Source of the DNA: Desmodesmus armatus | Taxonomy: Eukaryota > Chlorophyta > Chlorophyceae > Sphaeropleales > Scenedesmaceae | Direction: 5' to 3' | DNA: 64,000 nt | NCBI GenBank assembly: GCA_007449985.2 | Contig: VIIQ02000092.1 | Coordinates: forward strand, 233,663-297,662 | Part shown: positions 34,901 to 46,900 of the stretch, in pieces | How the letters are laid out: the number at the start of each line of letters is the position of its first letter | Numbering within the stretch: the stretch's first letter is position 1 | Notes under the pieces: model-generated | The model's input: the letters and a program-made list of their open reading frames with translations, nothing else | The model's database searches: none | What the model was told of the DNA's origin: nothing | Program-made: the position numbers and the translations under genes

Positions 34901-37900
34901 GTAACAGTACCAGTCAATGTGTCAGCAAAGAGGTGCAACCCAGAAACTGTATCAGTAGGGTTCAATGTCCAGCGGCGGTACCCGGGGCAGCAACAAGACA
35001 GTAACTGTATCAGCACAGCTGTTACAAGTGGTGTTTATCAGTGAGCCGGGGACGCCGTGAGGGGGGGGATGGGGGGGGGGGGGGAGCGCATGAAAATGTC
35101 CAATTACGCCTCAAGGTTTAACGTCCAGCGGGTGGGGTTTCTGGTAAGTGGGCCACCCAGTCTTCCCTTGGCACAAGATGCAAATTCAAACTGCTGACCA
35201 CAATTGCAAGGGGTGTATGAACACCTTTAGACGTTAACCCCTTCATCCCAGTTTCTTACACGACCAGGTACAGCCACTCACAACCATTGTCTTGATGGAG
35301 GGGGTAGGGGTGGCTGCAAGTGCAGCACTTCACCGCTGGGTCGACAATCTTCTCGAGAGCTCTGTATGAGGGGCGGAGCTGTACGAGAAGATCATCGACT
35401 AAGCGCTGGAATGCTGCACTTGCAACACCCATCTACCCACCCTCCCCAAAAACAATCTGGTAGTGTACCACCCGGTTTACCCATGGCACACGGTGCAAAT
35501 ATTGCTCTGCTGACCCACAGTTGCAAGGGAGGCCAGCTGTAAGGCATCGAAGAATTTCAACGTCCAGATCAATTGCGGTGTCTCAAACAACCAGGCACAG
35601 CCACTCGCAACTATTGCCCAGGGGGGGGGGGGGGTTGCAATTGGACCATTCCACCGCTGGGTTGATGCTCCTCACACAGACCCCTATGGGAAGATCATCA
35701 ACCTAGCGCTGGGATGCTTCACTTGCAACACCCACCCACCAACCGAACAAACAGTCTGCTGTGGGCATGTGGTCAATAGAATGCAGTTCTCCTGCAGCCC
35801 GGCCAGCTCCATATCGCTCAGGTGGGTGACGTTGCTAATAAGTGTGCCACCCGGTCCACCCAAGGCACACGGTGCAATTGTCGCTCTGCTGAGCCACGGT
35901 TGCAGGAACGTCTGGCGTCTAAGGACTTCCAACATCCATATCAATCGCAGTGTCCTGCACAACCAGGTAAAGCCACTCGCAACTAATGCAAGGGGGGAGG
36001 GGGTGTTGCAAGTGAAGCATTCCACCGCTGGGTGGGTTCTGACACGCAAATATCCTGCCTCAACATCAACCCAGCGGTGGAATGCTCTACTTGCAACACC
36101 CCTCCCCGACAAAACATTGTGCTTTGGGCCCTTGTTCAATAGCTCTCAAGCCCTGCAGTTCACCTGCAGCCAAAACTGGCCATGCCTTATAACCAGCTAC
36201 CTACACTTCCTGCATCAAATTACACCCTGTGCCTGAGTCATGTGCCCCAAGCCCTGCCCTGCTGCTCACCTGTAGCCCACACTGGCCAGCTCCTCTCCCT
36301 CTGCAGCGAAGGGGTTGGGCTTGCCAAGGTTGTGCCTGCAGCAGAAACAGAGAGCAGACACAAGGGTCAAAATGTGCAAAAAAAAGCAGGGAGTAGCAGT
36401 GTTGTTGAGCCACCAGTAGATCTAGGAACATGGCCCAACATGCACTCACGGCTGTGCCCCCCCCCCCTCCACTTGATTACGGATCCCAGTAAAAGGTCAT
36501 CAGACAGAATTTGACGAAAACTTTGACAGCACATAGCTCTGCGGCCCTGCAGCCCGGGCCGCTGCAAATCCGCATGCGTGCTTTACATGTAAAAATGAAA
36601 GGTACATTTTCGTGTTATCTTGATCCGTGTCTGCACCTGGAAATCCCAAATCTAGTTTGGAAGCACGCACTCATGTTGGCAATATCACAAGCTTGAAAGA
36701 TGCATATATTTGCCAAAAACAACTTGCGACCGCGCTAGCGGTGCAGCTACAAGTACAGTACTGTCAGCAGGCAGGTCATCCAGCAGTAACTTTGACAGCA
36801 CGTAGCTCTGCGGCCCTGCAGCCTGGGCCGCTGCAAATCCGCATGCGTGCTTTACATGTAAAAATGAAAGGTACATTTTCGTGTTATCTCGATCCGTGTC
36901 TGCACCTGGAATTCCCAAATCTAGTTTGGAAGCACGCACTCATGTTGGCAATATCACAAGCTTGAAAGATGCATATATTTGCCGAAACAACGTGCGACCG
37001 CTCTAGCGGTGCAGCTACAAGTACAGTACTGTCAGCAGGCAGGTCATCCAGCAGTAACTTTGACAGCACGTAGCTCTGCGGCCCTGCAGCCCGGGCCGCT
37101 GCAAATCCGCATGCGTGCTTTACATGTAGAAATGAAAGGTACATTTTCGCGTTATCTCGATCCGTGTCTGCACCTGGAAATTCCAAATCTAGTTTGGAAG
37201 CACGCACTCATGTTGGCGATATCACAAGCTTGAAAGATGCTCATGTTTGCCAAAAACAACTTGCGACCGCGCTAGCGGTGCAGCTACAAGTACAGTACTG
37301 TCAGCAGGCAGGTCATCCAGCAGTAACTTTGACAGCACATAGCTCTGCGGACCTGCAGCCCGGGCCTCTGCAAATCCGCATGCGTGCTTTACATGTAAAA
37401 ATGAAAGGTACATTTTCGCGTTATCTCAATCCGTGACTGCCATAGGCTCACAAGGAAATACAGAGTAAGCACACGTCACCTGCCTCTGATCGTCCGCCAG
37501 TGGACAACAAAACATACTTCAACGGTACAGTGTACATCACCCACACGGGCGTCAGCAACAGCCCCTTTGGGGGCCCGGGCCCAGGCAGGATGCAGCAGCA
37601 GCAGCAGGCTGGCAGCCCAATGCCAACACCAATGAGTACGCAATCACATTTCAAAGTGCTGAAACGTAATAGGAATCATTTTTTATGAGTTCTTATCAAG
37701 CTGCCGACAGGACTATCACAGGGGAACAAGAAGGTGTCCCCTGGGACCGCTGGGGGTGCTACGCCGATGCGACTGCAGGGGAGGGTTCCAAGATGGCTTG
37801 AGGCAGCACTGGAACCCACTTAGGGGAAACGCAAAGTAGTCTGCAGCCAAAATCACAGGACAGCAGCAGGGCCAGGCAGAAGGCTGCACGGAAGCAGCAC

Positions 37901-40900
37901 CACACACAGGGGCTCAAGCAAGGAAAACACCCAAAAATATAAAAAAACTGATGGGGGTCACTGGGATCCGTCGCCGTCCCTGGTTGACACCTGCCCTGGC
38001 CGGCAGCTGTTGGCTCCCCCCTTGCCCCTTCAGCTTTTCCCCTTGACTGTGCTTCCTGGAGCCCCCTCCATCGGACTGCCCCCCCCCCACACACACACAC
38101 ACCCACTCACCTGTTCCCTTCCTTGGCCAGCAGTTGTTGGCTGAGGTTCTGGTTGATCATGGTGGCCTCGAGGCTCAGCTGCTGCACACCATTGATGTTG
38201 TCCTTGTCCTCAGGAACCTGCACAGTTTTGGCGATTGGGATTCAGGGTAGCAAACACGATGTTGGGGTTCACCACGCATAACCATAGCGTGGAAGACCGC
38301 AAGGTGAGTGGGTGAAAGACACAACTGCTGCACTCGATTAATTTGTCCTTGTCCTCAGGACCCTGCAAGGTTTGGGGGTTGGGGTTTGACACACAAGGTT
38401 GGCGTTCAGCACACATGAGGTTGGGGTGGGAGACCCAGAAATGAGTGAGTGAAAGGCTCAGCTGCTGCACACCATTGATGTTGTCCTTGTCCTCAGGACC
38501 CTGCAAAGGTTTTTTGAATGTAGTTCAGCACACAGGAGGTCGCGCTTAGCACAAACTGCCCCCATCAGCTCTGACGTCTTCTCATTGACCGTCAGCAGGT
38601 GCAGCGTGCTGCCCTCTCGCTCGTCTACTGACTGCAAGTGTTGTCACTACAGAACTCCTTGTATTGCTGTGCAGTACTAGTCGCAACACCTTAGTGTACC
38701 CACCTGCTCTGGCGCTGTCTCGTTGACCGTCAGCAGGTCGAGCGTGCTGCCCTCCCGCTTGTCAAAGAACAGCTTGTCTCCCACTTTCGTGACCACGATG
38801 TCCCAGCTGTACACACTCTTGGCCGCACACATGATGGTGGTGAGGATGGTGTCTGTCACAAACACGCGCGCAGCGTCCTCTGACGCAAGGTCCCTGAACA
38901 AGTAAAAGAGTGAGTGAGTGAGCGAGTCGATAAGTCAGTGAGTGAGTGTCCCAACTGTACACACTCTTGGCCGCACACATGATGGTGGTGGGGACGGTGT
39001 CTGCAGCATCCTCTGACGCCAGGTCCCTGAATGAGAAGAGTGGGTGGGTGGGTGAATGAGTAAGGGAGTGGTCACGATGTCCCAGTTTGTACACACTCTT
39101 GGCTGCGCACATGATGGTGGTGAGGATGGTGTCTGTCACAAACACGTGCAGCATCCTCCGACGCAAGGTCCCTGAATGAGAAAATAGTGAACGAGTGAGT
39201 GACTCAGTGGGTGAGTGAGTGAGTAGGTCAAGGAGTGTGCACGTCTAGCACGCTGGACGACTGCCCCCGTACAGACACACACCCCCACCACCACCACACC
39301 CTGAATAACATGCTTCTGTGTGTCGAATTGTCTGTACATGTGTTGTGTGTCTTCAAGGGTGTGTGGGTGCAATGCCAATGGGTACAATGAGCACCTACAG
39401 ACCCTTGCAGACACATGACACATGTACAGACGCATCCACACACAGAAGCATAACACGCAAAAACAATCACGTTAGAGACGGGGTCATCTGAGGTGGACAC
39501 GCTCCTGACAGCACCTGTCCCCTCACACAAGCATGCACATGCCGCATGTGCATGCATGCGGCATGCATTTGTGCATGTGTTAGACTCAGCATTGGCAATG
39601 CTGAGTCTAAAGCGCAAACACCTACTTCCCACCCACTGTGAGCCCACCCGCTGTAAGGCCCACACCCGCGATATTGGTACTGATAAGCAGGGCACGTACC
39701 TGATAATGGGGTCGTCTGAGGTGGACACGCTCCTGAAGGCGCGCTTGGTGCGCTCCAGCGGCTTCTCCTGGCGGGTGGTGAGCTTGTCATACACCCTGCA
39801 GGGGGGGGGGAGGGGGGGGGGGGACAGAGAGGGGGGGGGGTGAGTCCAGTTCTGAGCGTGCTCTGCATGGGTTGGTGAGCTTGTCACCACCCGGCGTGGG
39901 GGGGGGGGGGGGTATGCAGGAGTTTGGTTCAGCTCTGAGTATTGGCAAAGAGTGCAGCTCCCCAAGGGATGGTGCGCTTGTCGAGCACCCAGCGTGCGCG
40001 GGGGTGGGTGGGGGGGGGGGGTCACACGCAGTTGATCTACTGGTGGTCACGTGCAGCAGGTGCGACAAGCTGTGCAGAGCCATGCATACCAGCTTACACG
40101 CAGTCAGCATACCCCAGCATGGCTTGTCCCACCTGCTGGTGACCTACATGCCAGAAGTATTCAATTTTGATCTCATTACGACAAACGCTGAAGACACACC
40201 CAACTCACTGCTGAATTTGGAATCCGTTCAACCTGCAATGCAAATGCGCTGACGCTCCAAGGTTGCCCAAATCATGCACGACCGCCCCCCCCCCCCGGGT
40301 ACAAGATTGCTTCAGAGAAACCATTAGCATGCCATGCATGCCAATGCCATGCACGCTGCAGCAACATATTGCAAGCCATACTTGTCAGCCCTTGCACACC
40401 TGCTGCTAGCCACCAGGACATATAAAGACACGCTACTCATCAGCGCTACCAGCCAGGAGCTGATGATCGCTGCTGAATGACCTGGCTCAATATGCCTGGT
40501 GACTTGGCTGCGATCATGTGCTAGTTTGGCCAAACAGCCTACCCCTTACCATACACACCGCTGCTATTCACCACCCTTGCACAGCTGTGCATTTCATGCA
40601 CAGCAGGTGTGATTGTCAGTGTTGCGGAGCTCCGCAACACATCCAAGCCCAGCGGGGGGAGTGGGGTGTTCCAGAACGCAGCCTGTCACACCTGCTGCTG
40701 ACTGAAATGCCAGCTTGTGCAAGATTGCCCCCTCCTCATGTACAAGCTTGCTTATCACCGTATCACCACCATGCCATGCATGCCGCTGGCTCGCTCTTGC
40801 CCGCCCCCTCCACACCTGCTGCTAGCCACCAGGACATGTAAGAGTCCCTACTCTCGAAGGCTCCCCAACCAAGGGCTGGAGTGCGCTGCTGAGTTCAGCG

Positions 40901-43900
40901 GCTCTACCTGTACTGGTGACTTGGCTGCCATCATGTGCGAGGCTGGCCAGACAACCTGCACCATACCGTCCACACCGCTACTACTCACTACCCTTGCACA
41001 GCTGCTGCAATTCATGCGCAGCAGGTGTGACTGTCAGTGCTGAGCACACCCCAGCCCAGCAAGTGGATGAGGATGCCTAGAACTCAGCCTGCCACACCTG
41101 CTGATGAATAACATGCCAGCTGTTGCAAGGTTGCCCCCCTCCTCATGTAAATATTTGCTTATGGAGGTACAATCACCATGCCACGCACGCCCCTCGCTTT
41201 TGCACGCCTGCCCCTTGCACACCTGCTGCTAGCCACCAGGAGGTATGAGTGCCCTACTCGCCATGGCTTTCCAGCCAAGGGCCGGAGTGCGCTGCTGAGT
41301 CTCGGTCACTCGTACCTACATGGTGACTTGGCAAACCGTGTGTGAGGCTGGCCCCACAACCGACACCATGCCATGCATACAGCAAGCCATACTTGCCCGC
41401 CCCTTGCACACCTGCTGCTAGCCACATGGATGTGTGAAAGGGCCTTCTCGCCAACGCTTACCAGCTAAGGGCTGGAGTGCGCTGCTGAGCTTGGCGCTCA
41501 CACACATGTCCTGGTGACTTGGCTGCCATCATGTGCTGGTTTGCCACATAGCATACGACATGCCACACGGCCACTACTGGCCTAACACCAAGGCGCACCC
41601 GCTGCTAGTCATGTGCATTACGTCTGCCCGCCCGTGCACAGCAACGCATCCTGCCACTACTTGCGCGACCTTGCACACCTGCTGCTAGCCACCAGGATGT
41701 GTGTGTCCGTACTCACCACAGCTCACCAGCCAAGGGCTGGAGTGCGCTGCTGAGCTCGAAGACAAGACACAACCTGGTGACTTGGCTGCCATCATGTGCC
41801 AGGTTCGTTGCACAGCATACGACATGCCACACGGCCACTACTACCTGCCACCACAGGATCTAGAACTGCAACACCCGCTGCTATTCATGTGCAGCACGTG
41901 TGACCACCCGTGCACAGCATCCCACCACTACTTACGAAACTGAGCCATAGGCTGACAAAAATGAAAACCAAGGAACAAGAGCAGGGTATGGGGGCCAACA
42001 CTGGTTAATCCGAGAAACCCTGCATCATGCCATGCACACCGCAGTGCCTTTGCCCCCCTTGCACAAGTACTGCTAGCTACATGCGGGTATCACAGGCCCT
42101 GCCCACCACATCTTCCAAGCTGAGCCTGCCTGAACAAGTCCAGCCTGCAAGATGTGCCCCCAGCATGGCATGTCACACCTGCTGCTGACAAGGCTGCCAA
42201 TGTGTGCACAGTCGCCCCTTTCAAACCTGCACACTACCTGGCACGCCGCTGTGTTTGCCATCCCAAAACGAGCAGCGGTTATAGCAGGCCATGCTTCAAC
42301 AAGATTCCCAGCTTGCAACGGGCATCCTGCAGAAACACAGCCCAGGACACCTGCCTGCCAGCGACTTCACCGCCCCAGCGCCCCCACCGACACAACCCAT
42401 CAAAACCAGAGCCATGCCGTGCCATGCACATTGCTGATGCTTGTCTTCCCCGCCTACTGCTAGTCACGTGCAGCGAGGCAACATGCCATGCTTTCATGTA
42501 GCCCCCCTCGGTGAGCTGCTGTGGAAGCAAGTAAAACAAACCGGCTCATAAACTGACTGCCAGGGCTGCTTGCCTCCCCCCTTCGCCAACACACACAAAG
42601 CGCATGCACATCACACCTTGCAGCCCCCCCGCCTCCAACACAGAGCACAGTTCCTTCTCATCTCAGCAGCGATGAGGTGCAGCAGCACTTGTGTGAGCCG
42701 CTGCAAGCAGTCCTGACCACTCCTTTGTGGTCACCAGCTACTTCAGGCCATAAAGTAACTGGGTTCTTCAGAGAAGGACCAAGACAGCCGCAGCAACACA
42801 CACAGACGCTGCCGCACCATACCCACCAAACTTACAGCACGACCGGCTCCCCCTAGCAAAGTTACACCCAGCGGAAACAGAACAAGGCGTGTTTCCAGTG
42901 CACAGCACGCACACTCCATAGCACTCATCCAGGATCAGCCAACCCTGCTGACCGCAAGGGCGATATGAGAGTACCACTACAACCCTGTCCCTGATGCATT
43001 ACCAGACACGCGTGAAGCTGCCAGAATTTCCAGCCCCCACCATGACCAGCACACCGCAAGCTCTTACAAGCTGTTGCACACCTGCTGCTAGTCAAAGCAC
43101 TGGTCAGTAGGGCATGTCACTAGCACCAGTGATCGTCACCTGTGACAGCAACATGCACTACTCACCAGCGCTCTCACTGCACGCCACTGTGCTTGCCGCC
43201 CCTGTACACCTGCTGTCAGTCAGTCACTACACGAGTGAGACAAGCCATGCTCATTAATGGCCTGCCAATCACAACTGGAGATCTTTGCGAGTGAGGCTTG
43301 ACACACTTGCTTGTACAACTTGCCCTTGACATCATGTGTAGGGTGCCCCACAATGCCTTGCGCCATACCAGGCCATGCCATACCATGCCCCCCGCTGGCA
43401 ACCCTGCGCCATGCCATGCCCTGCCGTGCACACCGCCAGCCATACCTGGGCGCCCTTTGCACGTTTGCCGCCCATTTGCCAGTCACATGCAGCAGGTGTG
43501 ACAGGCTGTGCTGCATCAAGATCTCCAGCTTACTGGCACTGCTGGGGCGTGATGTAACACAGCCCATCACACCTGCCTGCTGGTGACTTTTCCTGCCATG
43601 GCTGATTGCGCCCCCACACCCAACCTGCGCCGAGCCATGCACCCTGCTACTGCGCGCTACTCTCTGCTCCTCCCCGCACTCTCGCCTTCTGCCGTCACAT
43701 CCCCTACAGGTATGACAGACTGTGCTTTCAATCAACCCTCCCCTGACTAACAACATCATGCAAACATGCTGTACAGTACAGCTAGTTGCATTTGCTGCTG
43801 AGTAGCTTGCCATTATGCACAACCTCACAACAACAACAAATCACCACATGTGCCCTGCCATGCACACCACGCTAGCACTTGGCGGCCTGCTGAGAGTCAT

Positions 43901-46900
43901 GTGCAAATGTGACAGCCCGTGCTGGCCAAGAACCCACAGGCTTGGGTTGTGAGCACCTTGCCCAACACAGCCGGTCACACTTGCTGGTGACTTGGCTGGC
44001 ATCGCTGCTTCACCTCCCCCCCCCCCCACACACACACGCGCGCGCATTCAAATACATGGTGTCGCCCTGTCCCCTTGTGATGTTGCACACTACTGGTAGT
44101 CATGTGCAGGAGTGACAGCCCCTGCTGGCCAGGGACCCCTGGCCTTTGACTGAGAGCTGCTGGCGAACACGACCAGTCACACCAGCCGGTGACTTGGCTG
44201 GCATCGCTGCTTCACCTCCCCCCACCCCCCCATACAAAACATGGCGCCCTTCCTGCCCCCCTTCCAATGTCGTACACTGCTGCTAGCCACACGCAGGTGT
44301 GACAGCCCGTGCTGGCACAGGACCCACAGACGACGTCTCTGCGGCTAATCCAACACGGCCTGTTACACCTGCTGGTGACTTGGCTGCCGTGGCTGCTTCA
44401 GTCCCCCCCCCCCTTCCACACACTTGCAAAAACATGGTGACATGCTGTCCTTGCTGTCCCCTTCCAATGTTGCACATTGCTGCTAGGCACATGCGAGTGT
44501 AACAGCCCTTGCTAGAAAATTCCCCACAGCCTGCGGCATGGCACCTTATAACACAGCCAGTCACACCTGCTGGAGACTCAGCTGCCATTGCTGCTCCCCC
44601 CCCCCCCACACACACACTCATGAACACATGAAGGGGTCCACCCTGTCTCCGACGCTATGCCAGCCACTGCTGCCGAGTTGCACGCAGGTGTGGCAGTGAC
44701 TGTTGGCAAAGACCCACAGCATAGGTGATGGTGGGTCTGCCAACACGGCCAGTCACACCAGCCGGTGACTTAGCTGCCGTGGCTGCTCCCCTCCCTCCCC
44801 CATGTACTGGCAACATGCTGGTTCCCCTGCCTTGTTGCTTATGCCAGAGACTGCTGCCGAGTCGCGTGCAGGTGTGATAGCCCGTGTTCAGCAGGCCCCA
44901 CATCAACGCGGATGTGAACGAGGCGCTGAACACGGCCAGTGACCCCTGCTGGTGGCTTACTGGCCAGTGCTTGGGTGCCCCCCCCCCCAAAAAAACACAC
45001 ACATACATGACGCACGCATGAATATGTGCCCTTCCTCTGCCTGACGTATAGAACCATAATGTCCGTCCTGCCCCCTTCCCATGTGAGACATTGCGCTAGT
45101 CACGTGCAGGTGTGACTGCCTCTGCTCAGCTGGGCCCCGTCAACGTGGACGTAAACGAGGCGCTGAACACGGCCGGTGACCCCTGCTGGTGACTTGGCTG
45201 CCAAGGCTGGTTGCACCCCCCCCCCCCCACACACACACCACGGAAGCATGATGTCCCCCTGGCCCCCGTCTCATGTCAGCCACTGCTGCCTAGCCACGTG
45301 CAGCTGTAACTGCCCCTGCTCAGCAAGGCCCCACATCGGCGCTGACGCGGATGGCCTTGTGAACACGGCCGGTGACCCCTGCTGCTGATTTGGCTGCCGG
45401 TGCATGGATGCCCCAACCCACGGATGGACACAACCTGCCCCACAACAGGGAAACAAGCTGCTACCCCTCCCCCCTGCGCACACACAAGCCCCCCCCCCCC
45501 CCCGGGCGCACACACAAGCTGCCCCCCCCCCCCCCACAAACACACTGTAGAAAGAATCCCCCCCCTGAAACACAAGACGGACCATCCAGAACCCCCCCCC
45601 CCCCCCCGCAGGGGCCACCCTGCAACACTCTGTCTCTCTTCCCCACACACAAGGGACCCCCCCCCCGCCCCTTTGGTGAACCGCTCCCTCACTCACTTGT
45701 CGCAGTATTCCAGCTCTCCTGCCTGGTACAGATCCTTTGCCTCCCCCACACTGCATGTCAGCTTTCCTGTGCCAACTCCCCTTGGCCCTATCACACACCA
45801 CGCAACATCCCCCCCCCCACCCCCACCACCACCACCACAACACACACACCTGAAAGATCAACCCCCCCCCCCCACACACACACACACACCCTCACTCACT
45901 TGTCGTAGTGCTCCAGCTCTCCAGCCTGGTAGAGGTCCTTGGCCTCCCCCACACTGCAGGTCAGCTTTTGCAGTGACTGGAAGGGGATCTGCTCCTTGAC
46001 TGCCCACTCAGGACGGATGTCCACGCTGCTGCTGTACTGCACTTGCTGCAGACATGAACAAAGGGACAAGCGGTGGAGCAGACAAAGGGCAGCAACACTT
46101 CACGAAAGGGGTGGCGCTAAGAGCGACTCAGGGACTAGGGGGCTTGGGACACGCTAACGCTGTAATGCACATATTTGCATAAGTACTTGCCATAGTCATT
46201 TTTGAGCTGGAGGTGTTGCTGTGCTTTGTCACTGTTGCCTGTCTGTCCCTCTCTTTGTTGGTGGAAGAAACAAAAGAAGGATAGACAGGCCACAAAGACA
46301 AAGCACAGCAACACCTCCAGCTCAAAAGGGCCAAGACAAGAAGTAGCTCTGGCACCTCGACAAATAGCTGTGGCACTCGAGGCATGACACAAGCAACAGC
46401 AGGGCACACAGCAGAATACAAACCACAAACTTCACTCCTGCCGAGCTTGTTTGGATGATGTCAGTGTCTATAACATCAAAGCGTTGCGAAACAGATGCCC
46501 CCCCCCCCCCCCCGCATTGGCTGCAGCGTCTGCTGCTGACATCGCCGTTGCTGCTGCTGCTGCTGACATCGCCACAGCTTTCATAGCTGCTGCTGCTGCT
46601 AAGAGCACTGCAGATCTTGCTTTCTGCCAGCTGCTGTTGCTGGTGTGTCGGGGGCGCCAGGAGTCACAGCAGGCACAACAACAACCCTTCATCGACTGCA
46701 GGGACTCCTCAAGCGCCCAAACAAGCCATCATTCGCAAGCACTGCTGCCCACGTGCCAACCACACCCAGCCAACCCCACTAATCATTCGTCAATGACCCA
46801 GACGCCCACGACCAGCCTACAAGCCATCCCTCCCACTGCAGGTGCTGCTTGTGTACCCCGCCACTCTTTTCACCCGCTGCTGCTCATGCCCTTGCTGGTT

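Noticed and set aside
36512..37436. Possible CRISPR-like or direct-repeat array
   Set aside because: Units are 269 bp and nearly identical with no variable spacers, and the setting is a eukaryotic intron.
45480..45880. Gly-rich minus-strand open frames over C/G runs
   Set aside because: Homopolymer C tracts inside an eIF3d intron create these frames; there is no conserved content.
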